A stretch of DNA of 57,686 bases from positions 1 through 57,686 of the forward strand of contig CAKSCV010000018.1 in the NCBI GenBank assembly GCA_934444645.1. The letters are read 5' to 3'. This document shows positions 36,498 to 46,076 of the stretch, in pieces. Positions within the stretch are counted from its first letter, which is position 1. Each line of letters begins with the position of its first letter. Under the pieces are notes generated by a model. That model was not told the origin of the DNA, ran no database searches, and was given only the letters and a program-made list of their open reading frames with translations. Made by a program: the position numbers and the translations under genes. This stretch comes from an uncultured Eubacteriales bacterium (lineage in GTDB: Bacteria > Bacillota > Clostridia > Oscillospirales > CAG-382).

Positions 36498-39400
36498 ATG
36501 AACAAAAAATTCATTCTCGGCATTGCCGCAGCCGCCGCACTTGCGGTCGGAAGTCTCACCGCTTCCGCAGAAGGCTTTGCCAAAACGAACACCTACACGC
36601 CAGGAATGTTTTCCGATGTCCCGGCAAGCGAATGGTATGCCTCCTCGGTCTCGTCCTCGTATGAGCTCGGCTTTATGAAGGGCACGGCAGACGGCGTCTT
36701 TTCGCCGGAGGGCAACATGACGGTCGCCGAAGCCGTCACCATCGCCGCGCGCGTGCATGACGCGTACAACGCAAAAGGCACGGCCTTCTCGCAAAACGGC
36801 GCCAACTGGTACGACGAATACGTCAAATATGCCATCGACAACGGCATTATCAAAGCCGACGCATTCGACGACTACGACCGTCCCGTCAAGCGTTACGAAA
36901 TGGCTGTCATTTTCTCGAAAGCCGTTCCGGACAGCTACTTGGAAGCCAAAAACAACGTTACCGAAATCCCGGACGTTCCCAACACCAACGGTTATTTTGA
37001 CCGTTTGCAGCTTTTGTACAACGCCGGCGTTGTAATGGGTAACGACGCATTCGGCACGTTCATGCCGAACAACAACATCATCCGTGCAGAAGCAGCCGCT
37101 ATCATCGGCCGTATCGCGCTGCCGGAAAACCGTTTGCAGAAAACGCTGGTTGATGCAAACTACGACGATGCGTATTATCTTGCAATTACCGCCAACGGCT
37201 TGGACCTTACCGGCGGTGCGAACCAGTACGACACGCCGTGGCAGTACGACAACCGCAACCAGACCGGCATCATCATGAACTCCGCCGGTCACGTGGCTGA
37301 CTACTACCTCGACGGCAAAGTTGAGCTGTGGCGCGACCTCGACGATGTTTCCCGCGGCCTTGTCGGCTGGGATTTCTACGGCACGGTTGCCAGCGTCGAA
37401 AACGGCGTTTACTTCAAATTGGTAGACGATGATCTCAACGAAGTTGCAGCTCTTACCACCAAGGGCGGCAAGTACTTTATGAACGGCACCGATACCGGCA
37501 TCGAAGCCAAGAACGGTACGCTCTTCTTCACCATGCAGGCCGATCTCGACGCCAACACCGTCGCGCTTTATATGAACGGCGCAAAGGTCGGCGACTATGC
37601 TGCCGGTGATTACACCGTTTCGCGCGTTTACATCGGCTCCGGCAAGGAGACCATCGGTTCGGTTACCATCACGCGTACCGATATCTACAAGGATTACCTT
37701 GTTAACGAAATCTTCCTCGTTCCCGCAGGCGGCGCACTTTCCCAATGGGAAGTGAGCGGCACGGGTGCGGTCGTCAAGAAGGGCGGCCAGGGCTACAGTG
37801 ATACGGCAAGTGCAGAGCTTGCGGCCGGCAGCGTTGCCAAGAAGTCCTTCAAGCCGGTTTCCGGCTCGGTCGTTTACGAAGCGTATATGCTTTTCCCGAC
37901 TGCCGACGATACCGGTTATATCTCGCTCAACAGCGGCGATACCTCGGTTGCAAAGCTTTCGCTTGACGCCAACGGTGTTTATGCACCCGACGGCACCAAG
38001 CTGCGCCATCATACCAACAACATCTGGCAGACCCTCCGTATCGAAGCCGACACCGTAAACGGCACGGTTCTTTACAAGGTCAACGGCAAAAAGGTCGGCG
38101 AATTTGCCCTCTCTGCCGCTGCACAGACGGTTGACAACATCACGATTGCAAACACCTCCGGCACGGTGTTCTTCGATGACGCCAAGGTCTTTATGACACA
38201 CGATCACGACGATTACTGCCCGGTTCCAAAGCCCATCACCGACGACGGCTACGACGTTCTTCTCAACGTCTGCTCACTGTGGCGTGAAGGCACGCACTTC
38301 GGCTGGGGCGCCGTTTCCGCACTTCCGGACGTCGAACCGGCTCTCGGCTACTACGACGAAGGTATCCCGGAGGTTGCAGACTGGGAAATCAAGTTCATGG
38401 TTGAAAACGGCATCGATGTCCAGCACTTCTGCTGGTACTGCCCGTCGAACAACCAGCTCGAACCGATCAAGAGAAGCAGCCTCAACTTTGCTCTCCATGA
38501 CGGTTTCTTCAACGCCGAATACTCCGATATGATGAAGTTCACCTTCATGTGGGAAAACACCGGCGTCAACACCACCAACCTCGAAGATTTCAAGACGTAC
38601 ATCTGGTCGTACTGGATGGATTACTACTTCCTTGACGACCGCTTCTATACCGCTGACAACAAGATCGTCTTCACCACTTGGAGCTACGGCAACTTTAAGA
38701 AGGCGTTCGGCGGCACGAACGAGGGGGCACAAGAAGCCATCAAGTTTATGAACGAGGATGCCAAGGCACACGGCTTCGACGGCGTTATGGTTTTCTTTGC
38801 CGACGGCCACGCACAGGATGCAGGCTCGTTTGAAAACATGGCAAAGCTCGGCGCAACCGCTTCCTATGCTTACCACTGGAATCAGGACGGCAACAACGCT
38901 GAAAGAACCATCAAGCGTCTCCAGCGCAACCAGGATTACGGCAAGCTCTATATTGTTCCTACCGTTTCGGTCGGCTTCAACAATATCGGCTGGTCCGGCG
39001 TCCGCAAGCCGCTCGCTTCCCTCGAAGACCATAAGAAGGTTCTCGAATACATCAAGAACGATTACCTCACCAAGCAGACCGGCTGGAAAGCCAAGACGCT
39101 CATCGTTTCCACCTGGAACGAATACGGTGAAGGCACGTACGTCATGCCGGCTAAGGGCTTACACGGTTTCGGCTATCTCGAAAACGTTGCCGAAGTCATC
39201 TCCGGCGTGACCGACCACTCCACCAACATCTTCCCGACTGACAACCAAAAGGCACGTCTCGGCCACCTCTATCCGAAGTCCAAGACCTCCATCAAGCAGT
39301 GGGATTATGAAGATGAGACCGGCAATGTTCCGCAGAAGGCTCTCTTCACCTTCACCGGTGAACAGCTTACGCCGGAACAGCACATCGACGATTTCTCCGT

Positions 39401-41165
39401 TGAAAACGGCATTCTCAAAGCGACCACTTCCAAGACCGACCCCGGTTTGAAGGTTAAAGACGCACTGCCCGAAATCAAGGCAGCGGATGTTATCGCTATC
39501 CGTGTAACCGCCAAGGCAAGCGTTAAGTCCTATATGGAAATCTTCTTCACCACCGATTCCAGCCCCAACTTAGAGCAGTCCAAGAGCTTCGGTATCGGCG
39601 TCGATAAGTCGGATGACTTTAAGGAATATACCATCTACACCGACGGCAAGGCTTCTTGGAAGGACACCATTACGTACTTCCGCTTTGACATTGTCAACAC
39701 GCCCTGCGAATTCGAAGTTTCCAAGATCGAGCTTCTCGGCTACGACGAATCCCAGCTTCCGATCACCATCACCATCGATAAGAAGGAATACGCTTCGCCG
39801 TTCCATCCGATCCTCAAGAACGATGAACTGTATGTTCCGGCAAGCTCCATCCACGGCTTCTTCAGCCTCAACAACTTCTACTATGAGTGGAGCCGCTACA
39901 CCGGCAAGCTCCGCATCGTTACCAAGAAGGATCACGAGATCATCTTCAACATTGACAGCGATGTCGCGCTTGTTGACGGCAAGGAAACCAAACTCGCCGA
40001 AAAGGTAACTCTCCGCGACGGTCTGCCGGTTCTCCCGCTGTTCTTTATCTATAAGATTGAAGAAACAAACTACACCTTCGAAAACAAGGCTGTTACAGTT
40101 TCCACACTCGACAAGAAGTATCAGGACATCGTTGACCAGCGTGTTGCTTACCAGTATGAATTTGACGTTCCGGGCGACCTCGAGGGCTTTACCTGCTCGT
40201 TCGCTACCGGCGTCGTCAAGGACGGCTTCCTCTCGGGTGATTCCGTCGAAAGACCCGGTCAAAGCCCGGCTTACGACCCGATGCTCTCACTCGGAGGCCT
40301 CTCCATTGATACGCTGAAGTGCAATAAGATCATCGTCGGCATGAAGCACAAGTTCCTTGAAGGCATCGAAAAGAGTTCAGTCGAAATCTTCTTTGCTACC
40401 GATAAAGAAAGCTCTCTCTCGCAGGATAAGAGCGCAAACGCTTCTATTACCGGCAACTCTTCGGGCGACAAGGTCGTTGAATACGTTCTCGACTTCTCTG
40501 AAAACGAAAAGTGGACCGGCACGGTTACCAACATCCGTTTCGACCCGATGAGCTGCGGCGGTCACTTCGACGTTGACTACATCCGTTTCGTCATGGATGA
40601 AGAATTGGCTAAGAAGAACGAGGCCAAGATCGAAGAACAGAAGAAGAAAGAAGAAGAGAAGCTCGCCAAGGGCATTCTCGTTGAAAACGGCGACGCAGAG
40701 GATGCGGCTAACGCAGATGTGTTCCTCGCCGAAAAAGGCAACGCTTCTGTTGAGATCTATAAAGATGCCGATAAGGGCAATGTTTGGAAGGTCACTCCGG
40801 CAGAAGGCAAGGTTTGGGCATATATCCGCCAGAACGTCACCTATCAGACCGGCGTGAAGTACAAGGCTTCGCTTGACATCAAGCTTACCGGTACGCTCGC
40901 TTCCGATAAGGATGTCACGACGGCCGTTTACTGCAACCTTAAATATATGGATGCAGAAGGTAAGCAGGATCACATCAGCTTCGGTGCAGGCAGCAGCATC
41001 AATCTTTCCACCGAAGACGGCTGGAAGCATTGGGAATTCGAATTCGAAATCCCGGTTGATTCCACCTTCCGCGGCAACGACCAGTTCTCGTTCTATACGA
41101 ATCCGGTCGGCGACGCCGGTGTCGGCTATATGATCGACAACCTCACGGTTGAAAAGGTTCAATAA
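36498..41165 (+). CDS. SLH-anchored GH99/WbsX-like multidomain surface protein
   Basis: The 1555-residue exported protein has a signal peptide (about residues 1-26) and three S-layer homology domains (about 37-206; FSDVPASEWYA, WYDEYVKYAIDNGII) that bind wall polymers. Two LamG/concanavalin-like regions follow (about 215-575), then a GH99/WbsX-like TIM-barrel region (about 573-930, with the hallmark TWNEYGEGTYVMPA). Further on are a carbohydrate-binding-like domain, a copper amine oxidase N-terminal-like domain (about 1088-1206), another beta domain, a short Lys/Glu coiled coil (about 1367-1393) and a CBM4/9-like end. Codon use (AAC, AAG, CTC, ATC) suggests very high expression. It is a wall-bound glycan enzyme or S-layer component; the substrate is unknown. 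Confidence 0.88.
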   Translation: MNKKFILGIAAAAALAVGSLTASAEGFAKTNTYTPGMFSDVPASEWYASSVSSSYELGFMKGTADGVFSPEGNMTVAEAVTIAARVHDAYNAKGTAFSQNGANWYDEYVKYAIDNGIIKADAFDDYDRPVKRYEMAVIFSKAVPDSYLEAKNNVTEIPDVPNTNGYFDRLQLLYNAGVVMGNDAFGTFMPNNNIIRAEAAAIIGRIALPENRLQKTLVDANYDDAYYLAITANGLDLTGGANQYDTPWQYDNRNQTGIIMNSAGHVADYYLDGKVELWRDLDDVSRGLVGWDFYGTVASVENGVYFKLVDDDLNEVAALTTKGGKYFMNGTDTGIEAKNGTLFFTMQADLDANTVALYMNGAKVGDYAAGDYTVSRVYIGSGKETIGSVTITRTDIYKDYLVNEIFLVPAGGALSQWEVSGTGAVVKKGGQGYSDTASAELAAGSVAKKSFKPVSGSVVYEAYMLFPTADDTGYISLNSGDTSVAKLSLDANGVYAPDGTKLRHHTNNIWQTLRIEADTVNGTVLYKVNGKKVGEFALSAAAQTVDNITIANTSGTVFFDDAKVFMTHDHDDYCPVPKPITDDGYDVLLNVCSLWREGTHFGWGAVSALPDVEPALGYYDEGIPEVADWEIKFMVENGIDVQHFCWYCPSNNQLEPIKRSSLNFALHDGFFNAEYSDMMKFTFMWENTGVNTTNLEDFKTYIWSYWMDYYFLDDRFYTADNKIVFTTWSYGNFKKAFGGTNEGAQEAIKFMNEDAKAHGFDGVMVFFADGHAQDAGSFENMAKLGATASYAYHWNQDGNNAERTIKRLQRNQDYGKLYIVPTVSVGFNNIGWSGVRKPLASLEDHKKVLEYIKNDYLTKQTGWKAKTLIVSTWNEYGEGTYVMPAKGLHGFGYLENVAEVISGVTDHSTNIFPTDNQKARLGHLYPKSKTSIKQWDYEDETGNVPQKALFTFTGEQLTPEQHIDDFSVENGILKATTSKTDPGLKVKDALPEIKAADVIAIRVTAKASVKSYMEIFFTTDSSPNLEQSKSFGIGVDKSDDFKEYTIYTDGKASWKDTITYFRFDIVNTPCEFEVSKIELLGYDESQLPITITIDKKEYASPFHPILKNDELYVPASSIHGFFSLNNFYYEWSRYTGKLRIVTKKDHEIIFNIDSDVALVDGKETKLAEKVTLRDGLPVLPLFFIYKIEETNYTFENKAVTVSTLDKKYQDIVDQRVAYQYEFDVPGDLEGFTCSFATGVVKDGFLSGDSVERPGQSPAYDPMLSLGGLSIDTLKCNKIIVGMKHKFLEGIEKSSVEIFFATDKESSLSQDKSANASITGNSSGDKVVEYVLDFSENEKWTGTVTNIRFDPMSCGGHFDVDYIRFVMDEELAKKNEAKIEEQKKKEEEKLAKGILVENGDAEDAANADVFLAEKGNASVEIYKDADKGNVWKVTPAEGKVWAYIRQNVTYQTGVKYKASLDIKLTGTLASDKDVTTAVYCNLKYMDAEGKQDHISFGAGSSINLSTEDGWKHWEFEFEIPVDSTFRGNDQFSFYTNPVGDAGVGYMIDNLTVEKVQ

Positions 41166-41183
41166 GTTAAGCATATCGCTTAC

Positions 41184-41223
41184 AAGGGCGGTCTCTCGCA
41201 AGGGTGACCGCCCTTGCTTTTTG
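41184..41223 (+). terminator. Terminator of the SLH protein gene
   Basis: The 11-bp stem CAAGGGCGGTC/GACCGCCCTTG (41184-41194 with 41207-41217) is followed by CTTTTT. Confidence 0.9.
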
Positions 41224-41294
41224 TGCCTGTGCGAAAGCGTATGTGACAAAACACTGAAATTTCCGTCAAAACGCCCGATATTTACAAAATCGTC

Positions 41295-41323
41295 TTGACA
41301 AGAGCCGCAAAAAAGTGTATCAT
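41295..41323 (+). promoter_or_regulatory. Promoter of the small P-loop gene
   Basis: TTGACA (41295-41300), a 17-bp spacer and TATCAT (41318-41323), 62 bp before the ATG. Confidence 0.8.
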
Positions 41324-41384
41324 ATAAATGTAGTTAGGAAGGCAAAGGCTTTCTTAACAAATATAACGAAAAGGGGCAGTTACT

Positions 41385-41795
41385 ATGTTCAAGATTTTTG
41401 CAGGATTAAAGGGTTCGGGCAAAACCAAGAATTTGATCGAAATGGTAAACACCGCTCAGACTACCACCAAAGGCAGTGTTGTCTGCATCGAACAGGGAAC
41501 AAAGCTGATTCATGAGATAAATTCCGCAACCAGACTCATCAACATTTCGGATTACGGCGTGGATGACTGGGAAAAATTATATGGCTTTGTCTGCGGCATT
41601 CTTGCCAGCAACTACGACTTGACCGATTTGTTTATCGATTCGGCTCTCAAGATCTGCAAGAACGATATGGCCGGCTTCGAAAGCTTCGCCGGTAAGGTTA
41701 CGCCGCTTTTGGCTGATCAAAACGTGAACTTTACCATGACCGCATCGGTCGAGGTTGAAAAAATCCCGGCAAGCTTGAAGGAATATCTTGCGTAA
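41385..41795 (+). CDS. Small P-loop protein, 136 residues
   Basis: The protein opens with a Walker A motif (GLKGSGKTKNLI, residues 7-18) and has a possible Walker B-like DLFIDSALKI. It is far smaller than complete P-loop ATPases. Similar short proteins are conserved in Clostridia and are sometimes annotated as twitching-motility-like, without functional evidence. It has its own promoter, a GGGGCAG ribosome site and its own terminator at 41825, so it is a single-gene unit. Nucleotide binding is likely; the role is unknown. Confidence 0.75.
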   Translation: MFKIFAGLKGSGKTKNLIEMVNTAQTTTKGSVVCIEQGTKLIHEINSATRLINISDYGVDDWEKLYGFVCGILASNYDLTDLFIDSALKICKNDMAGFESFAGKVTPLLADQNVNFTMTASVEVEKIPASLKEYLA

Positions 41796-41824
41796 AGCGT
41801 TTCCATAACCGAATTTGTCTGCAC

Positions 41825-41863
41825 AAGGCTGTCGCGTATATCGTTTACACGACAGCCTTTTTT
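41825..41863 (+). terminator. Terminator of the P-loop gene
   Basis: AAGGCTGTCG (41825-41834) pairs with CGACAGCCTT (41850-41859), followed by a T-run to 41863. Confidence 0.88.
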
Positions 41864-41927
41864 GCAATGTTTGAACGTTGGCTGCATATATTGCAAAAGA
41901 ACCGATTTACCAAAGGGAGTGACCGTT

Positions 41928-42806
41928 ATGAACGAGTTTTTACGAACCGATACCGCGATGTCTGCACTTTCGTCCATGCGCACCGGCGGTATCGCGCCTG
42001 TGGCCTGTTTTCCCGAAACCGAACAGAGCCTTTGTGACACGGTGCGCCGCTTAACGGAAGAGCATAAACGCTTTTTTGTGTTCGGCAACCTGTCCAATGT
42101 CCTTTTGCCCGATGGAACGTTGGATTTCGTGCCGGTCATCACCACCGGCATCAAAACCGTCACGGTCACGGACACAGACGACGGAATCGATGTGTATGCC
42201 GCGTGCGGCGTGTCGCTTACGGGACTTGCACTCGAATTCTGCCGCAGGGACTATGCCGGACTGTCGTTTGCCTATGGCATTCCCGGCACGGTCGGCGGCG
42301 CGGTGTTTATGAACGCCGGTGCGTATGGCTCGGAGATGAAAAACATCGTGCGGGCGGTGCGCTTTTACGACATCGATGCCGATACCGTCTGCGAAATTCC
42401 GGCATCGGATTGCGGCTTTGGGTATCGCACCAGCGTTTTTGCCCATAAAAACGGCGTGATTTTGGGCGCTTCTCTGTCGCTTGCCGCTTGCGAATCCGGC
42501 AAAGCCCTTGCCGAAGCCAAAGATTTTATGGAACGCCGCCGGGAAAAACAGCCGCTCGAATATCCCTCCTGCGGCAGTGCGTTCAAACGTCCCGAAGGCT
42601 ATTTTGCCGGTGAACTCATCGAAAAGTGCGGCCTCAAAGGCTATGCGGTCGGCGGCGCGTGCGTTTCCGAAAAGCACGCCGGGTTTGTCGTCAATAAGGG
42701 CGGTGCGACCTCGGCCGACGTGGAAAAACTGCTTTGCGACGTGCGTGCAAAGGTGCTTCAAACCTTCGGCGTAGAGCTTGAACCGGAGATCCGGATCATC
42801 AAATGA
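41928..42806 (+). CDS. murB: UDP-N-acetylenolpyruvoylglucosamine reductase
   Basis: This FAD-dependent reductase makes UDP-N-acetylmuramate for peptidoglycan. The 292 residues have the FAD-binding FVFGNLSNVLLPDG and GIPGTVGGAVFMNAGAYGSE. The serine proton-donor motif is CGSAFKRPEGYFAGELIEKC, and the C-terminus has KHAGFVVNKGGATSADV, as in the short Gram-positive type. The ATG at 41928 has AAAGGGAGTGA before it, which settles the start against an in-frame ATG at 41862. whiA begins 24 bp after its stop. Confidence 0.95.
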   Translation: MNEFLRTDTAMSALSSMRTGGIAPVACFPETEQSLCDTVRRLTEEHKRFFVFGNLSNVLLPDGTLDFVPVITTGIKTVTVTDTDDGIDVYAACGVSLTGLALEFCRRDYAGLSFAYGIPGTVGGAVFMNAGAYGSEMKNIVRAVRFYDIDADTVCEIPASDCGFGYRTSVFAHKNGVILGASLSLAACESGKALAEAKDFMERRREKQPLEYPSCGSAFKRPEGYFAGELIEKCGLKGYAVGGACVSEKHAGFVVNKGGATSADVEKLLCDVRAKVLQTFGVELEPEIRIIK

Positions 42807-42830
42807 ATTTCAAATGAGTTGGGAATCCTT

Positions 42831-43646
42831 ATGACAGCAGACAGAAAAATGAAACGTGCGGTCAAATCACCGCCGAAAAAATATATTAAAACCGCATCGA
42901 CGGCCGCACTGTCGGAAAAATTGACCTTTACCGGCAAGGTGAAGCGCAGTTTGCGGAATGAAAAAATCGAAAAGCTGTGCTGTAAGACTGCTTTTGCCGC
43001 CGGGCTTTCGTTTCCTAAGGACAGCGCGTGTATCGCGGTTGACCGCAGTCTTTTTCGGTGCAGTGCCTGTGCGCCGCATTTTCTGCGCGGCGTATTTTTG
43101 GCTTCCGGCAGTGTCAATGCGCCGGAAAAAGGGCATCATCTCGAAATGAAGGTGGACAGCCGCGAAAAAGCCAAGGCACTTGCGGAGGTGTTGAGCGAGA
43201 GCGGCTTTGAAGCCAAAATTTCGGCACGGCGCGCGGCAGATATCGTATATTTCAAGGACGGCGACGTGATTTTCGGCTTTTTGAATGCCATCGGCGCACA
43301 AAAATGCGCTTTTGAGTTTTTGGATGTGTTAATCGAGAAGCAGGTGCGCAACGACTGCAACCGCAAGACCAATTTTGATGCGGCCAACATGGCAAAAACC
43401 GCCGCGGCCGGCAAGCGGCAGACGGATGCGATTCGTTTTTTGTACGAGGTCGGCGAAATGGAGAATTTATCCGAGGTTTTGCAGACGACGGCGGCGTTGA
43501 AGTTGGAAAACCCGTCGCTCAATCTGTCCGAGCTTGCCGCGCTGCATGAGCCGCCCATCACCAAGAGCTGTGTCAACCATCGGCTGAACAAGATTATTGA
43601 GGTGTATGAGAAATTAAGCGGCGTCACACCACGAAAAAGGCTTTAA
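42831..43646 (+). CDS. whiA: WhiA-type DNA-binding regulator, reduced N-lobe
   Basis: WhiA proteins join a LAGLIDADG homing-endonuclease fold without nuclease activity to a C-terminal helix-turn-helix, and affect division or sporulation genes. Here the C-terminal block is clear (NLSEVLQTTAALKLENPSLN, then PITKSCVNHRLNKI). The second half of the endonuclease fold is also clear (FLRGVFLASGSVNAPEKGHH). At 271 residues it is shorter than the usual 300-320. The shortfall lies between CCKTAFAAGL and FLRGVFLASG, where most of the first LAGLIDADG repeat is missing. The N-terminus is unusually basic. Start codon support is weak; a TTG at 42819 is possible. Confidence 0.88.
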   Translation: MTADRKMKRAVKSPPKKYIKTASTAALSEKLTFTGKVKRSLRNEKIEKLCCKTAFAAGLSFPKDSACIAVDRSLFRCSACAPHFLRGVFLASGSVNAPEKGHHLEMKVDSREKAKALAEVLSESGFEAKISARRAADIVYFKDGDVIFGFLNAIGAQKCAFEFLDVLIEKQVRNDCNRKTNFDAANMAKTAAAGKRQTDAIRFLYEVGEMENLSEVLQTTAALKLENPSLNLSELAALHEPPITKSCVNHRLNKIIEVYEKLSGVTPRKRL

Positions 43647-43649
43647 TTT

Positions 43650-44750
43650 TGTCAGTGGGAGGGTGTTGTTTGGGCGTGCTGAATCGAGGTTTGCAGAACC
43701 TCGAAGCTCTCGAAAGGTTTTAATTGTTGCGGTGGGAAGATGTCACTGCGGTGGGCTGGTTCGAGGTTTGGAAAACCTCGAAGCTTTCCCGGAAAAGGAA
43801 CGGGTTTATTCTTTTCGCGTGTACGAAAAGAACCAAAAGTACACCAGAGGTTTGCGAACCTCTGGACTCCGGGGACGATTCAAATCGCCGGTCGATACGG
43901 TGTTTTTGCGAAAGTGACCGGCATTCATCAGGTAACCGGTTTTGCGAAAAGCTGCAACTTCGTCGGGTATCGCCGGCAATGATTTGAATCGGTGCGACGC
44001 TCCGGCGTTACAGCGTAAGGATTTAGAGCGGACATAGAAAGAACAGCCGTGTTCTTTGGCGGACAGTAGGTTATGGCTGGGCGCGAATTTGCGGTGTCGG
44101 TTGCGGAAATTGGCGGCGTTTGAGAACAGTAAAATGGCTTGTTCAAATAGGTGGTGTTTTGGTTGCGAAAAAGACCTGCTTTTTTGACTTATGCAAAGCC
44201 AACCAATAAAGAAAAGCTTTTCCACGGCACAGCGAAACTCCAATTTCCTACAACACCCAAACTAACGTGCAGTCACAAATTTCATCTGCGAAAACCTACT
44301 GTGAGCTTGCAGCAAAACAACCCATTTTCGAAACTTCGCAGTCTTGCGTTTGCACGACGGCACCCCTTTCGCACCGATTCAAATCCTCACCGGCGATACC
44401 CGGGAAGGTTGCGCTCTCCGGCACCGCCGGTTACATGATGATGGCCGGTCATTTCAGCAAAAGCCACGTATCGAGCGGAGATTTGAATCGTCCCCGGAGT
44501 CCAGAGGTTCGCAAACCTCTGGGGTACTTTTGGTTCTTTTCGTACAAGCGAAAAGAATAAAGCCGTTTCCCTTCCGGGAAAGTTCGAGGTTTTGCAAACC
44601 TCGATTCAGCTCGCCGCAATGGCGGCTTCGCTGAAACAAAATTAAAACCTTCCAAAAAGGAGAATCGAGGTTCTGCAAACCTCGAATCAGCGTACAAAAT
44701 TACAACTTCGCACGAACAAAATTAAATTCTTTGCCGCTTCGCGGCTTTTC
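43650..44750. repeat. Repeat island 2: large imperfect inverted-repeat, non-coding
   Basis: The 1.2-kb gap between whiA and spoIID contains no credible gene. The left arm (about 43660-44045) and the inverted right arm (about 44340-44740) each carry the GAGGTT hairpins, an A/T hairpin, the CCAGAGG palindrome (43844-43865 and 44501-44522) and the module bounded by GATTCAAATC and GATTTGAATC. The outer right end matches the 80-bp unit seen at 1-160. The centre matches parts of island 1 in inverse orientation, for example GGACAGTAGGTTATGG. The right arm combines parts of both island 1 module types. Confidence 0.85.
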
Positions 44751-44848
44751 CATACTTTTTGTAAAGCACAAAAAGTATGACAAAAAAGCTTTTGCGACAG
44801 GCTGTTCGGTTGCCTGCAGCAACCGGTTTGCCGCCCTCCGGCGGCACT

Positions 44849-45964
44849 TTAACTGCAAAAGGCAAATCCGATGCCGGTGTAATAATACTTCAAAATCTCA
44901 TAAAAATCATATCCCTCTTCGGCAAGCGCGTTTGCTCCATATTGACTCATCCCTACACCGTGTCCGAATCCGTAGCTCGTGAAAACATACTCTTTGTCGT
45001 TTTCCGAAACTGAAAATGTGTCCGACCGCAGCCCGAGTGCATTCTGTACCTCCTGCGGCGAACACACCGTCACACCGTCCGAAATGCCGGTGCAAAGCCC
45101 GTCTGCATCCGCATAACAGCAAATCCTGCCGCCCTCAAAGGCGGCTTTGTTCTTTTTTAAGGCCACAGCTCTTAGAGCTGATGTGAGTGCCTTTGCCGAA
45201 ACAGCCTTAACTTCAGCCGCACTTTCCCGACTCTCCACCGCTGCCACCGGCACAAGATACGCAAGCTCACCGCCCCAAACCTCGGCACTTGAACGCGTGT
45301 ATCCCACACTTGCCGCATGATATGCCGCCAAAATCGGCTCACCGTCATAAACCGCAATAATGCCGCGTGTCGCCTCCACCGCCTCCCGCGCCGCCGAAAT
45401 GTCGAATTCCACCTCCGCCGCATCCCGAAAGCTTTGACAGCAGCGATAATCGGTGCATACGGCGGCATTTTTGTGCTTGTCGTGCCGCATGGCTGCCCGT
45501 ACCGCAAAGGTGCGGCAAGCGACCGCCTGCGCCATCAACGCCTGCTTTTCAAAGCTCTGCGGCATTTCCGCCACCAGCGAACAAACCACATATTCCTCGA
45601 GAGGCATAGCGCGTACTTGTCCCAAACGCGTGTCATAAACGGATATTTCACGAATCCCGGGAATTTTGCTTGCCGGCAGGGTGAAAGCACCTTCCGAAAA
45701 TAAGGACGGTTTATCGGTAAAATTTGCATTTTCATTATTGTCATAATTCATTTTTTGTGTAGTTTCAACAGCTTTTTCGGAAGGATCCGATCGGGTATCA
45801 AGCTGTTTATACATACTCTCGCGACTGTCCGAAAGTGCGTTAAAAACGGTGTTATCACTGTTTCTTAACACTTCAGACGTACAAAGGAGCAAAAGCAGAG
45901 CCGCACAGCCGACGGCGGCGGCTGTCCCTTTGCCGGAGCGGCGGATCAAAAAGTTTTTTTGCAT
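44849..45964 (-). CDS. spoIID: Stage II sporulation protein D-like
   Basis: SpoIID is a membrane-anchored lytic transglycosylase of the engulfment machinery in endospore formers. The 371-residue protein has one N-terminal membrane segment (about residues 16-32), a variable linker and then the SpoIID domain. Visible in that domain are MPLEEYVVCSLVAEMPQSFE with the catalytic-type glutamate, LMAQAVACRTFAVRA, TDYRCCQSF, YHAASVGYTRSS and GFGHGVGMSQYGANALAEEG. A strong ribosome site (AAGAGGT) precedes the ATG. It is divergent from the citrate synthase gene; no certain sigma-E promoter was recognised. An amidase enhancer (LytB-like) role cannot be excluded. Confidence 0.92.
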   Translation of the reverse strand: MQKNFLIRRSGKGTAAAVGCAALLLLLCTSEVLRNSDNTVFNALSDSRESMYKQLDTRSDPSEKAVETTQKMNYDNNENANFTDKPSLFSEGAFTLPASKIPGIREISVYDTRLGQVRAMPLEEYVVCSLVAEMPQSFEKQALMAQAVACRTFAVRAAMRHDKHKNAAVCTDYRCCQSFRDAAEVEFDISAAREAVEATRGIIAVYDGEPILAAYHAASVGYTRSSAEVWGGELAYLVPVAAVESRESAAEVKAVSAKALTSALRAVALKKNKAAFEGGRICCYADADGLCTGISDGVTVCSPQEVQNALGLRSDTFSVSENDKEYVFTSYGFGHGVGMSQYGANALAEEGYDFYEILKYYYTGIGFAFCS

Positions 45965-45980
45965 AATTTCATTTTACCTC

Positions 45981-46009
45981 TTGCATTTTTGAAAAGACTG
46001 TGGTACAAT
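45981..46009 (+). promoter_or_regulatory. Promoter of the citrate synthase gene
   Basis: TTGCAT (45981-45986), a 17-bp spacer and TACAAT (46004-46009), with 67 bp to the ATG. Confidence 0.78.
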
Positions 46010-46076
46010 ATAGCTACTCATTCGAACGAACGGGCGAAAGCCTTCTGATACAGTATATACGAAAGGACAGGACTTT

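Noticed and set aside
36432..38207. A 591-codon open frame antisense to the SLH protein
   Set aside because: It arises from the strong preference for C-ending codons in the SLH gene, which removes stops on the other strand. It has no ribosome site, and its protein has low-complexity composition.
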